Source: Polytrichum commune (Eukaryota; Streptophyta; Polytrichopsida; Polytrichales; Polytrichaceae). Taken from it: a DNA stretch of 64,000 nt. A program made the position numbers and the translations under genes. This document shows, piece by piece, positions 1 through 11,681 of the stretch. The stretch is from the NCBI GenBank assembly GCA_950295325.1, contig OX485803.1, positions 66,913,554-66,977,553 on the forward strand. Direction: 5' to 3'. The notes under the pieces are model-generated. The model saw nothing but the letters and a program-made list of their open reading frames with translations, ran no database searches and was not told the DNA's origin. Position 1 is the first letter of the stretch. Every line of letters begins with the position of its first letter.

Positions 1-530
1 AGCACATAACTTAAGATACTTGAGTGTTGACAAAATTTATTTAAGAGATTTGGGGGTGTTAAGACTTGAAGCATTTGACTTAAATGATTTGAGAGTTCAA
101 GAGTTTCTTTTAGAGCTTTGAAGGTGTTTAAACTCCAATAGTACATGACTTGAGAGGCTTAAGTTTTGAGACTATAAAACGCATTTGACTTGAAAAGATC
201 TCATTGAAATGATTTGAGTGTCCTTAGACCTCTCTTGAGGTGTAATTTTTTTTTATTTGAATGATTTAAGAGTGCAAGACATTTGAGGTGAATGAAATCT
301 TATTTGAGTGATTTGAATGTTTTTCGAATTTTTTAAGGTGTAAAAATTTATATTTGAATAATTTGAGAGTGTAAGGCATTTGAGGTGAAGAAGATCTTAT
401 TTGAGTGATTTGAATGTCCTAAGAACTTTCACAAAATATAGAAGATCTGACTTGAGATATTTGAGAATGTAAGGCATTTAGGGTGACAAATATATTATTT
501 GAGTGTTTTGAACATATATTTGAACATACG
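1..530. repeat. Degenerate ~97-100 bp tandem repeats
   Basis: AT-rich sequence built from variants of phrases such as atttgagtgatttgaatg and gtaaggcatttgaggtgaa. The second phrase, or its close variant, recurs at about 273, 370 and 469, a spacing of 97-99 bp. Looser copies precede it from about 70. The array runs directly into the copia gag remnant, so it may be the decayed leader or 5' LTR region of that element. This is an inference, because no matching 3' LTR copy was found downstream. Confidence 0.6.
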
Positions 531-1110
531 ATGGCATCATTTGAAAGCGAGGCCACTAGAATCATTAAAAATTCAATGAAGGGAAGTTCAATTTTTGGAA
601 GTTTAAATTCAAAATGTTGTTGGCATTCATGGATCTTTGAGATATTATGGATGGATCCGAGGGACCTCTACCATCCAAAGCGATCCCAAAGTGTTAAAGG
701 AGTACCAAAGACGTGTAAAGAAGGTCATGTCCATCATCGACCTCAACTTGGTGGACAACTAACATGTACACATCAAAAGTTGCAAAGGACCTACGAATTC
801 ATAAAAGACCCTTTGCAATATTTATGAGACAAAGAATTTTTATAACATCCTTTTCATTCGCCGCAAGTTTTTCACGTGGAAGATGCAAGAGGGCGACTAC
901 TTGTTAGACCACGTCAACAAGGTCAAGGGTCTTGCGAATTAAGTCCTTGTTTGGAGGTACTCGTGAGAGACGAAGACATTGTTATGACCTTGCCTTGCTC
1001 GAGAGCTTGCCGGCATCGTTCAAAAAATTGATCATTGCCATGAAGACAATGTCAATGGAAAAACTTACAATGGACTACGTGACGGCGCGTTTGATATATG
1101 AGATATGAGG
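531..1110 (+). pseudogene. copia gag (UBN2-type) remnant
   Basis: Reading across frames gives pieces typical of copia gag: a FNFWKFKFKMLLAFMDL-like N-terminal segment near 575-640, then KEYQRRVKKVMSIIDLNLVD near 695-760, and FFTWKMQEGDYLLDHVNKVKGLAN near 870-940, which resembles the gag_pre/UBN2 helix ending in DHVN. No single frame stays open; at least two frameshifts and several stops are present. The product would have been the capsid-like protein of the retroelement. Confidence 0.7.
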
Positions 1111-1255
1111 AGACTAAGGCCTATAGGCTAATGTGTTTATAAACTAAAAAAATCATAAAAAATAGAGACTTGGTATTCATGGAAGATGACATAAGCATTG
1201 GAAACACTTTGAAGATTCGTCTAAGTGGGAGAAATGAAGGCCTACGACGGTTGTT

Positions 1256-2183
1256 GTGAACAAATATTCCAAATCATTTTCTTGTATTGATGGTGAGGAG
1301 CACGAGGAGCACAAGGAGCAAGTGGGAGATCACTTGGTTACAAATGAGGAGGCAATTGAAATTTCGGCGGATAATAATGGCCGCGTTGAGAGATTTGGCA
1401 CGGATGAAAGATATCCTAAGAGGGAGCGACGTCCGCCTGGAAGGTGGTGGAAGAATCACATTCTATCCCAACACGGCGAAGAACGGGCCAATATAGTATT
1501 GTTGGATGATCCTTTGAAATTGTGTGAAGCGTTGAGATCCAAACATACAAGCAAGTAGGAGGCCGCAATGCAAAAAGAGTACGACTCGCTCATGGCCAAC
1601 GGTACGTGGAAACGGACCAAGCTTCCAAATGATCGCAAAAGTGTAGGATGCAAATGTGTGTTCCGCACCAAAAAGAATGCATTGGGTGAAATTGTTAGAT
1701 ATATAGCACGGTTAGTAGCAAAGGGATATTCTCAAGTGGCCGGAGTGGATTTTAATGAGACCTTTGCTCCTGTGGCCAATTTTATTATTAATAGATGCAT
1801 ATCCACATTAAAAACGGCCATGAGTTGGGAGATTCACCAAATTAATTTAAAAACAACGTTTTTGAATGGAAATTTATATGGATCAATTGGAGGGTTTCGT
1901 ATAAGAGGGGAAAGAAGATCTAGTGTGCAAACTCAAAAAAGCTTTGTACGGGCTCAAGCAATTGCCAAGGACATGGTACCACCGTATCGACTCATTCTTC
2001 ATTAATGAGGGTTTTTGTAGGAGCCAAACGGATCATTCGTTGTATGTCAAACAAATGGATGAATATTTGTTGCTGACAATCCTCTTCGTAGATGATTTGA
2101 TCATATTGGCAAGCAATGTAACCCAATTAAAGTGGCTCAAATCGGAGCTCGAGAAGGAATTTGAGATGAGCGATCTTGGATAA
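1256..2183 (+). pseudogene. copia integrase C-terminus and reverse transcriptase remnant
   Basis: The first part carries the PKRERRPPGRWWK-type tail that ends copia integrase. Reverse transcriptase motifs follow in order: WEAAMQKEYDSLMANGTWK (its first W codon is now a TAG stop), RLVAKGYSQVAGVDFNETFAPV, then, after a frameshift near 1900-1925, LKKALYGLKQLPRTWYHRID and the active-site box LFVDDLIILAS, where copia usually has YVDD. The domain ends at EKEFEMSDLG, followed by a TAA stop. The frameshift and stops show that it is dead. Confidence 0.88.
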
Positions 2184-2201
2184 TTACATTATTGCCTAGG
2201 A

Positions 2202-3080
2202 ATGAAATTTGAGAGGAATGGAGAAGCCCGTATCATTATCATAAACCAAAAGAGCTACATCGAAGAGATCCTGAAGCATTTTAACATGGAAGAATGCAAA
2301 CCGGTTGGAACTCCGTTCGATGTGAATTCTAAATTGTTAAAACTTTCGAATGAGGAATTTTTGAATATGCAAAGGGAAATGAAAGGTGTTCCATACAAGG
2401 TTGGAGTAAGATTTCTCATGTTTGCAATGGTGGCCACGAGGGTCGATATTGCATTTGCGGTAAGTACACTGAGCCAATTCATGTCGAAGGCCGGTCCACC
2501 GCATTGGATGGCCATAAAATGCATCATGAGGTATTTGAAAGGCACTTTGGACTTCAAATTATGCCTCGGAGGCAAGGATATTTTTTTAAGAGGTTTTTGT
2601 GATGTGGGTTGGACGGGAGATGCAAATGATTGGCGACCCATCACAGGATAAGTATTTTCTGTTGGCGTTGGAGTCATTTCGTGAAAATGCAAGAAACAAC
2701 CAACCATTGCATTATCTACGATAGAGGTGGAACACATGGGTACTAGCCATTATACTAAGGAAGCGATTTGGCTTCAGCGACTTTTGGCGGATGTGGGATA
2801 TGTGCGAGGACCAACATCCATCATGTGTGATAATCAAGGATGCATAGCACTTGCAAAGAATCCCACACACCATTCTCACATTAAATATATCGATGTACAA
2901 CATCACTTCATTAGAGAGAAACTAGAAAAATAAGAGATATGTTTGAAGTATTGTCCTACAGAGGATATGATAGCGGATGTGCTAACCAAACCACTTGTAA
3001 AGGATAGGCATCAAACATTAACAAAGACAATGGGTTTAGAAGCCTTTGACTACTTGCAAAGTGAGAGTGTAAAAGGTAGA
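2202..3080 (+). pseudogene. copia RNase H remnant
   Basis: Continues the reverse transcriptase in the copia pattern: a KSYIEEILKHFNMEECKPVGTP connection segment, then the RNase H part with MRYLKGTLDFKL, FCDVGWTGDANDWRPITG, EAIWLQRLLADVG, CDNQGCIALAKNPTHHSHIK, YIDVQHHFIREKLEK and the terminal DVLTKPLVKDRH. Stops near 2650 and 2931 and a frame change near 2700 interrupt it. It ends close to 3080, where the 3' non-coding part of the element should begin. Confidence 0.88.
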
Positions 3081-5010
3081 GCATTAGATTGCTCATAGTT
3101 AATAAAAATATAAAGGAAGAAGCATGAGAAAGAATAAGGTTAGAATAAGGCTACCATGCTAGTCCGAAGAGGGATACGAGTTATTCCATATTGTTTGTGT
3201 GAACCAATGAAGAGAAGAAAAACAATAAAAAACAAAACAAGGAGAACATGAGACCATCTCACTTCAAGTATTGTTCATATGCCTTTGTATAGGTGTCCAT
3301 GCTTGTGCAATCTTATCTCCTATTGATTCCAATAAATCTAACTCCCTCCTTTCATAGTAGAAAAACAACCTTGATGGACGTACTTGCTGAGCAAAAAATT
3401 GGAGCTATATTGAAGGCATGATCAAGGTATCATGCTATACCAAGGTTCAAGAATCTTTTGCATGAATTTTTGGATATGTTGAGCAAAGTGACATCCATTC
3501 TCCGCAGTGTTCCATCAACATATTTTAGCATTACTTTCATCACAAATTTGACAAAACATTCCTTTGATTTTTCATTCAAAACATTTTATTTAAAACACCA
3601 TGGAAGATTGTCATGATACTTTTTCTTAGCATGCAATAATGTACGTCACATTCATATAGCATTAACACTATCATGTGTTGGACGAGGTTTTGGCATTTTT
3701 CATCATGTTGTTTAAATTCCTAAACAATTTTAGTATTATTGTGTATCTTTTCTTTAAATTGTGTGATATTCAAACATCAATATATACTATTTTTAGGCTA
3801 CTTTGTGTTTGGTTGAGTCAAGAAGAATGACTTTGTAACACCATAAGTATCTATCAAAAAGTCACATCACAATATACATTCACATTGTATGTTCTCGAAA
3901 TATTGTATGTACCGAAGAGCCCAAATCAAGATCCAAAAACATATAGGGGTTCAGGTTTTTGCACACCTTAATTAGTGGGCTAGAGGCTAGCATTCTCCAA
4001 CATTTTTGATACTACGTTTTTTTTGGGGGGAGGGGGTTGGGGGGATCTTTGACATGCATGTGGCCTTTTTTCTTTGGATTTTTTGTTGGGCTTTTTTTTA
4101 GGCAAGAACGGTTAAGATCACCATCACCATGATCACAACCACCAAGTCTTCCAATGTACTCATATATTTTAGTTTTGAAAACAAATGTGGCAGCCCACAA
4201 AAGAAATGATCAATTTTTTTTTTATAGATAAATGCATATGGACTCTTCTATACAATGAGTATAAGAATTTCTCAAACTATAACAAATTATAACACTTCAT
4301 GTTGCATTAGAATGCATTACAAACTTTAAATGTAACATGCACCCATATAATTAGGGTGTTGCATACATGGGACCATGAGAATCAATTTCTTGAATTTTTA
4401 AGGTGGATGTATAAGGTGTGTGGGCCTTATGTGGTTGCTCTTCTTGATCGGACACCTAGGTGTCCATATTTGTCATGTGAGTGGGATTTGAGTTGTACCC
4501 GTAGCCCTACATGGCAAGGCTCTTAGTGAAGAATGGACACCAGAAAATATATGTTATGATGCGATAAACACCATTCTAGGTTCAACAATCAACACAAGTG
4601 GGAAAGAGCTTATATGATCATCACTTAAAAGAGAGAGAAATCTCACTTTGACCTCTTATAAACTTTAACATCTAATCTTTGATTTTGAAACTTGTCAACA
4701 CAATCTTTGTGCTTAGCAAATTTTGGCCGGATGAGGCCATTCCTAGCTTAATCCAACAACCAAATCTATATGTGAAGTTGAGAATGCCCACACTGTCTAT
4801 CATTATTTAGCTCGCATTGCAAATTTTCAAGTGAGTAATTATCATGTCAAAAAACAACTACTAGTGATGTATAATATAATATTTTTATTTAAATAAGAAG
4901 CATACTGTGATATATGGATGAAAATATTGAAAGATATATAACTCTATGACATCAATTGGAGAATTCTAATGTGGATTCAGCATCTGGTCATTTAACATAA
5001 TCATTTTGCA
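3081..5010. other. Gene-free AT-rich stretch
   Basis: No coding similarity or convincing RNA gene was seen. The first 100 bp include a purine-rich segment that may be the copia polypurine tract. A perfect 16-bp palindrome, ggacacctaggtgtcc, lies at 4450-4465. The last bases, attttgcag, ending at 5011, look like a 3' splice site immediately before the ABC-transporter remnant. Confidence 0.5.
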
Positions 5011-5145
5011 GTGAAAACTTGTGATGAATGGACTCCAATGTTTTGGTGCAGCAGGTGTATGAGTCATTGTTGTATTCATCGTGGTTATGCTTGTCTTGTG
5101 AGATTCATAGTGCAGCATGTCAAGCCTTCGTGGAAGAGGTGGTGG

Positions 5146-5511
5146 CAGTGTTCAAGATTGAAGTCTTCAATGCCCTTCAAACGCGATTTGGCCCTTCAAA
5201 ATATACCTCTCTCAAAACAACTCTTCAAAACACAACCCCAAATTGAAAATGAAGACGTCACTTGAAGTCCTCAATATAATTTGCCCGCCACAAGAACCAA
5301 CAGGCGTAGGATATTGTCACTACAAGAAGTGAAATTAGATGGTTGATTCTTAATTCTTCACATTGTATTGGAAACATGTATCATATAATTCATGCACAAA
5401 TTTAATATGAGCTTTGTATTTCATTTCTATATTCTTGGATTGACGTCTTGGATTGAAATTTGAGAGCCCTTCAAAATGAAACTCATACGAGGGCTTCAAT
5501 CTTGAACACTG
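5146..5511. mobile_element. hAT-type MITE inserted in the PDR pseudogene
   Basis: A 366-bp element with perfect 18-bp TIRs: CAGTGTTCAAGATTGAAG at 5146-5163 and its exact reverse complement at 5494-5511. It is flanked by an identical 8-bp duplication, GGTGGTGG, at 5138-5145 and 5512-5519. An 8-bp TSD with a CAGTG-type terminus is characteristic of hAT elements. Internal copies of gcccttcaa near both ends may be subterminal transposase-binding repeats. It encodes no transposase. Removing the element and one TSD copy rejoins the transporter frame across VEEV-VELVEL. Confidence 0.93.
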
Positions 5512-6243
5512 GGTGGTGGAGTTAGTGGAATTACAAACCCTATACAACGGCCTTGTCGGCCTCCCCGGGAGCATGGCTATCCACGGAGCGAAGGAAACGT
5601 CTCACGATAGCCGTTGAGCTTGTGGCCAACCCTTGAATAATCTTGATGGACAAGCCAACTTCAGGAATGGATGCTCTAGCAGCCGCTATAGTTATGCAAA
5701 TGGTTCGCAACACTGTGGGCACGAGGAGAACAGTTGTGTGCACTATTAACCAACCTAGCATCGACATCTTTGAGTCTTTTGATGAGCCTCTCCTTCTCAA
5801 ATGCGGCGGTGAAGTTATATATGCGGGTGCCCTCGGAGAATACTCACGGGACCTCATTTCGTATTTCGCCAACATTGAAGGCATGCCTTTGGTAACCCAT
5901 GGATGCAACCCGCGGCGTGGATGTTGGAGGTCACGGCCCCCACCTTAGAAACGAAGCTCAGAGTGAACTTCACACAGATTTTAAATTCCGACTCGGAGTT
6001 GAACAAAAGGAAGCGAATCATGATCAAGGAATTGACGGTTCGGAATCCTGGCTCCCAAGATTTGAACTTCCCGAACGGTTCTCGCAACCCATGATGGTGC
6101 AATTCCAGGCTTGTTTGTGGAAACAAAACCTCACGTATTGGCGGAGCCCGTATTACAACGCAGTGCGGTTTTTCTTCACAATTATCGTCGCGATCTTAGT
6201 TTGGATCCATTTTTTGGAACATTGAAATGAAACGACCAACCCA

Positions 6244-6271
6244 ACAAAATGTACAAAATGTACAAAATGTG
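6244..6271. repeat. Short tandem triplication
   Basis: The 10-bp unit tacaaaatgt occurs about three times in a row inside the transporter remnant, between the broken membrane-domain segments. It probably arose by slippage after the gene had decayed. Confidence 0.6.
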
Positions 6272-6956
6272 ATGGGTGTATTAATGCTTCCGTATTATAT
6301 TTGGGCGTCAACCATGCTTCGAGTGTGCAACCTATAGTTTATGTGGAAATATCGGTATTCTATCGAAAACAAGCAGCCGGGATATATGCGCCTCTACCAT
6401 ATGCACTCGTGCAAGGGTCAATTGAAATCCCTTATACTGTATTTTCATGCAAACAATTAGTGTATGGTGTCATCACCTATGCCATGATCCATTTCGAATG
6501 GAAAGCCATCAAATTCTTTGTGGTATCTCCTTTTCATGTTCCTCACTTTTCACGTATTTCACATTCTGAGGCATGATGGCTGTAGGCTTAACCCCCAACG
6601 AGCAGCTCACTGCCGTGACTTCATCGGGTTTTTATTCTCTTTGGAACCTTTTCTCAGGCTTCTTGATATCGAACGCAAAAATGCCCAAGTGGTGGGTTGG
6701 GTTTTACTGGATTTGTCCCATGGCATGGATGCTCCATGGCTAAACTTAATCGCAACTGGGTGACGTCGATACACCCTTCTACGCCGCCGGTTTTGGTGCC
6801 CAAATCACAGTGAAGGACTTCATCACAAGCTACTTGGGATACCATTACGATTGGTTGAGTTACGCGGTGGTAGTTTGCATTTCCTTTGTCGGGATTTTTT
6901 ATTTTCCAAAATCGGTGAACATGGTACTTTATAACCAGCAAGTGGAGAGTGGATGA

Positions 6957-9148
6957 CAGGTTGTGATGTCTTACAACGAGACATACACCTACTCAAGCCA
7001 TTTATGGAGCAAAACCGATCTACTCTTGGGCAAAACCAGAAGAATTTATGGATAAAGTGCTCTATGCGTGGCTAGACGAGTACATAAGGGAAGTCACTGC
7101 AAGTGTTTCCCACTTAAATGAGCGATGGTTATGTACATTCATTGACTGTCACCAAATTTGTTAACAATGAACTGATGAAGGATACATCGGACTCCAGTGA
7201 TCCTCTCCTTGATTTGAGGATCACTCTATGTCAGAGATTTGGTTTGTCAAATTACACATTTTGCTTCATACAACCCTTTCGTAAGCCCCATGTAAGTTGC
7301 ATATTAACTCTTCCAAAGTTTCTTGTCAATGTTTTCTATCTTGTTAAGAAAGGCATCCACATCCAGTTTTGTTTCAATGTGATTACACGTTTAAAATATT
7401 CATAGTTTTGTGGTTGTTGAGTTTCAAATTCTCAACTTCAAATAAAACGATTTCTGTCCTAAAGAGTATAGCATGCACAACGATTGTGCAAATTCATATC
7501 ACAATTCTTGTTGCAAAGTTTTTTGGATTCGCTCCTAGGCAGTCAGTGTTGTGAAGTTTTATATGAGCTTGCAATCTTTGCACAGTTCGACTAATTGCAA
7601 ACTTGGGGAAAAGGTTTAAATGAAATGTAATGGACTATCTGCAGGGCTGGAGTCTCAAGATTTCTCGAGTTGCATCTTGAATACTTAGTAGGACACGAGA
7701 CTAACTGCAAAACGTACCATGTTTGTATTGTAAAGCAAGTTTTTGTGTTCAATACATTGATTAAATTGGAGGAAATTGAGCAAGAAATAGGGTCCCACAT
7801 TCGCCAAAATGAAAATGATCCACATGGATAGTTGATATCTGCATGATGAGAAGACTTGGGCCAATTAGAGAAATAACTGGGAATTTTAGAAATGTGCCAA
7901 ACCACAATGATCCATTTAGCAACAAATGAGACACGGTTGAGTCTTCACTTACACCCTAAAGACTCACTTGTAAGTTGTGTTTAGGGCCTTAGATGAAACT
8001 TTGAAAGATGGAATGAATCAACATTTTGCCAAATATTGTATTTGATGCATGATTGCAAGGTTAGTGGAGCATCCATGTGTGTCAACTATTAATTTTGAAG
8101 AGGGTGCCAACTCTTAGTAAACATTCACGTGTGGTAACATTTAAATATAGTATGATATTTTAAATCATCTAGATAAATATGGATCTAGTCTACTCAACAT
8201 GTATGAAAAAAAATAAAAAATAAAAGACATTGCATGGGTGGACATTGATAGAATGGAGAGTCCAGGTGGGGTTCAAATTTGAAAAAAATTGTGCAATATA
8301 TATTGTCCAATGTAAGTTACATTTACGGTGATGTTCACAGGGCATAGTTTGTGTTCACTTCCCTATGCTTGGACATCACATTTGTGATTTGAAATAATAA
8401 TTCCATCGTTTAAATTATTATTTTTAAATAATTAAAAAAGCATCACTCAACATACATGAGCACACATAAATATGAAGCAAAATGACTCTATGTCCATTTT
8501 GCTTCATTTTGCTTCATCTATCTCCAACCTTTAAAAACTTTGCATTGGGACAACGACAATATCTTAAGCATTTAGGAGTTAAATATATGTTAATTGAAGA
8601 AACAATGTAATAGTTCTACATAATATTTGAAACCTCATAATTGCATAGTTAGCATGTAAGTTTCTCATTAGTTTCAATCAAGTTATCAAATGAGCATTTT
8701 TGTTTTCCTTCTTTTGATAGCTTACTTAGGGGCTTCATGGGGTTTTGACCGGACCTTTGACTTGGATACTAAGCAAATGGCCCACACTACTCTTTCTGTC
8801 TTTGTTCCTTCTCCTTATTAATCCCATCAAACCCTCTACTATGCAGATCCTTGGTTTTATTCCTCTTTGGTTATCGGTGCCAAAGGTATATAGAGCACCT
8901 ATAAAATGGGACAATAGCATGTGGGCAAAGACACTCCTTATGCATGCTTAATGATCTCCAGGAGCTAGTGTCTACTTCTATCAAAATTGGCTAAAATTCT
9001 TCATGATCGCAACAAGAGCTATGCTCATTCTTGTCAACCAACCCTAGAATATTAGTCAAACACATTTAGCGTCCTTGAGCCCCAAAACATCATTAAAAAA
9101 ACTCAGTATTCCAGAATAACAAATAATGTTTGTCTTTGAATCTATAAA
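6957..9148. other. Gene-free AT-rich stretch
   Basis: No recognisable coding sequence. A perfect hairpin lies at 8473-8506, with 12-bp arms tgaagcaaaatg / cattttgcttca and a 10-bp loop. Open frames here are short and show no known motif. Confidence 0.45.
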
Positions 9149-9156
9149 GACATGAA

Positions 9157-9446
9157 CTCGGGGGGTTCACTGGCGAAAATCATGGAACAACGTGCGATAA
9201 AAAATAGGGTCCAATATATTCATTGTAGATAAATTTTGTAAAAAATGTACATGTAAAATAGGGGATTTTAAAATAGTGAAACATGTTTACATGTAAAATT
9301 CCATCACATATAATATTTTTAGGCTTTTTACATGTAAAATACCATCACCTTATAATCTTTTTTGCAAGGTAATACCCCCCCCCCCCCAATAAATAGGTCC
9401 CGAATGCACGTGTATGCAAAATATAAGAGGGAGTGAACCCCCCGAG
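9157..9446. mobile_element. G-run TIR MITE, copy 1 (8-bp TSD)
   Basis: A 290-bp non-coding element with 15-bp TIRs, CTCGGGGGGTTCACT at the left and its complement at the right. It is flanked by the identical 8-bp duplication gacatgaa at 9149-9156 and 9447-9454. The interior includes a 14-C run at about 9376-9389 and repeated acatgtaaaat motifs. The 8-bp TSD suggests the hAT superfamily, though P-like elements also make 8-bp duplications. Related copies lie at 12367-12736 and 38207-38615. Confidence 0.9.
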
Positions 9447-9454
9447 GACATGAA

Positions 9455-10547
9455 TCACTCACATAAAAATCATAAGAATCACAAAATCTTGCATGTGGTG
9501 TACAATTTTCTTTAGGGACAAATAATTAACAAAGTGAGGATCCTCAAAGAAACAACAACCGGAAGATTCATGGGTTTCAAATTGACCCCTCAAGGCCAAA
9601 AATCATAAAATTAGATACATCCTACACAATATAGAACAAGTGTATATTTGGGTTCATTGGTTGAGGGGAAAATAATCCATGAAATTCCCATACGATGTAG
9701 CAAACTCATTGTAGAGTTTTAAATTTTGGGTTGCATTTAGCAAAATCCTTTCATAGACGACAATTTGTCTATGCACATAGATGTTTTGATGAATGCGTTC
9801 TTCCAAAAAGAGTTGTTGTTTGAAAAGACGCGTCCCATCATGATTCTCACAATTCTTCATTCAAGAGTTCATCATCAAATTTCCTTTGATTCCAAATCAC
9901 ATAATCCAACCATCCTAGAACCATTTCAATGTTAGGAACAACCAATACATTACTTGAAGAATTTGATGTTAGTGGAAAATTGCGATCAACAAAGCTTGTG
10001 TGCAGGGAGGAATTTCATGTGGTTGATGGTAATGTTTTTTGTAGATATGTAGAAACTTATATTTCTCCACTACCAAAGTTGAGTGAAGTGTAATGAGGTT
10101 ACCACATTTAATCCAACCTAGACATGATATAGATTTTGTAGCACTGAAAGCAAATGCAAAACGATTACACTCATAAAGAAGGTCTTAAAAGTTACATATT
10201 ATTGGCACAAAGAGAACAAAGAACATTTACTCAGTTTTCCTAACACGTGTGTTCATTGCTCTATCAAGGATTATGAGTAGCTTGACATAGAATATATATT
10301 GACTGCTTTGAGCATTTGCAAGATCACCCAAGGTTTCCAATATTCAACACCGTAACTTCGAATAAGGTAGAACATTAAAAGTGCAAACATCATGATACCA
10401 TGTTTTCTCTTCATCTTTTCAATGTTTAAAAAGCTTAATAAAATGGTAGATTTTTATCCTACTCTAGTGTTTTTTTCATAACATGCTTTGTTCTCTCCCC
10501 CAAAACTAATTTTGATTTCTCCTTTACTTCAAGTTTGAAAGCTAGTC
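9455..10547. other. Gene-free stretch
   Basis: AT-rich sequence with no supported gene, RNA or clear inverted-repeat element. Open frames are short and lack family motifs. Confidence 0.4.
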
Positions 10548-10874
10548 ATGGAACCTATTGAGGAAAAGGTTGAAGAGTCTCCTCCACCTCCAAGTAGTGA
10601 CCAAAAGGCAGTAGAATGCTCCCCAATTGGTGACCAAAAGGCAGTAGAATGCTCTCCAATTGGTGACCTCACCATTGAAGATTTCAGGAAATTTGAAAAA
10701 AAGATTGAGATTGCACTCCGCATCTTTGTTGCGGGCAAGGATCAAAGACCGATTCCAAAGTTGTACTTGATGGGCACACGAGTTGCAGCGAGTATGAGGA
10801 GGAATATGAAAGCCAACAGGTGGTTGCTAGCATATGCAATAAGACGACATGGTCAACAAAAATGGTTGGAGTGA
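10548..10874 (+). CDS. Hypothetical ORF with an internal 11-residue duplication
   Basis: A 108-codon ATG-initiated frame whose product I do not recognise. The N-terminus is acidic and proline-rich (MEPIEEKVEESPPPP). Two tandem copies of DQKAVECSPIG follow, encoded by a 33-bp tandem duplication, and then a charged region, LTIEDFRKFEKKIEIALRIF. No signal peptide or membrane segment is evident. It may be a fragment of a decayed host gene or of an element ORF, because nothing upstream or downstream continues it. The in-frame repeat and biased composition make it slightly better than chance. Confidence 0.2.
   Translation: MEPIEEKVEESPPPPSSDQKAVECSPIGDQKAVECSPIGDLTIEDFRKFEKKIEIALRIFVAGKDQRPIPKLYLMGTRVAASMRRNMKANRWLLAYAIRRHGQQKWLE
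10598..10663 (+). repeat. 33-bp tandem duplication
   Basis: Two adjacent units beginning tgaccaaaaggcagtagaat, at 10598 and 10631, nearly identical over 33 bp. The length is a multiple of three, so the frame of the surrounding ORF is kept. Confidence 0.9.
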
Positions 10875-11679
10875 TGAGTCAATATTTGCAAAAGGGAAAT
10901 GAGCATGGTCACGATATAGGGTTTTTCCCCATGCAAGCAATAGATCCATAGCAAAATGACACGGAAAAGTACAACCCAAACCACCCAACAAGGATTCACA
11001 CATGCACCCCATCTTCAATTTTAATAGAACTTAGTCATTATCGATATAGGTTTTTGAAAAAGTTATGATATGGTCAAAGACAAGTTGGAAAGGTTGAAGC
11101 ACGACGGGTTCGGGAACGTTGGGTGAAGGAAATAGCACATCAAGATGCCAAACTATGTCATATTATGATGATTTTTACATGGATTCATACCCTTGGTTAG
11201 GAATAGCATTCACATTGCAATACATAAACATGAGTCCTTAGTAGTTGTTGGAACCCATTGACCTATACTTAGGTTTACTTCGTGTCTAGTATCATTTGCA
11301 AGTGTTCAACCACCTAGCAAAACTTAAAGAGAACACTTTGGTTATAATTCAGGTTCTTAAAGATACCCTCATACACATGGGCCCACCTTAGCACTAGATG
11401 CCCTCTTTAGGATACATTGGTTTCTTCCATCTTGGTTGAAACATGATAATATTCTTGCAAAGAAATAGACGGGCATTCTCACAAATGGATTTGTTTGTTA
11501 TCAATGTCAAAAAATTTAGCAACCCTACACCCAATATTAACATTGCCCCAAACCTAGCCTAAAACCCCGAAGAAGTCATGTGTTGTTACCACATTAATTA
11601 AGACCTTAAAGAAGACTACATGAATATGACATTGCAACAACTTTAACCTTGTAAGCAATATTTTGCAAAGGTTGCAACA
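10875..11679. other. Gene-free stretch
   Basis: AT-rich with no supported coding or RNA gene. Confidence 0.4.
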
Positions 11680-11681
11680 TA

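Larger units (their letters stand above)
531..3080 (+). mobile_element. Ty1-copia retrotransposon remnant, internally deleted
   Basis: Plus-strand relic in canonical copia order: gag, integrase C-terminal tail, reverse transcriptase, RNase H. Several frames must be followed, and stop codons and frameshifts occur throughout. Only about 150 bp separate the end of recognisable gag (about 1110) from the integrase tail (from about 1256). The zinc knuckle, protease and integrase catalytic core are therefore largely missing. No flanking LTR pair could be identified. A purine-rich stretch at about 3110-3160 could be the polypurine tract. The element cannot be autonomous. Confidence 0.9.
5011..6956 (+). 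pseudogene. PDR-type ABCG transporter, C-terminal half, pseudogene
   Basis: Full-size plant PDR transporters export lipophilic compounds across the plasma membrane. Matches run in order: VYESLLYSSWLCLSCEIHSA (about 5055-5115), VEEVVELVELQ (split by a transposon), RKRLTIAVELVANP (about 5590-5633), the Walker-B region [31 protein letters not shown], then the second membrane domain with [49 protein letters not shown] and a C-terminal VGIFYFPKSVNMVLYN ending in TGA at 6954-6956. Damage includes an in-frame TGA at 5634-5636, a frameshift near 6065-6075, stops near 6220, further frame changes at about 6520-6760, the catalytic Glu after Walker B changed to Lys, and the H-loop His changed to Asn. A possible acceptor site at the left edge suggests a genomic fragment rather than a processed copy. 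The N-terminal half is absent. Confidence 0.9.

Noticed and set aside
5321..5335. cactacaagaagtg as a CACTA transposon end
   Set aside because: It lies inside the 366-bp hAT MITE, has no inverted partner and no 3-bp duplication.
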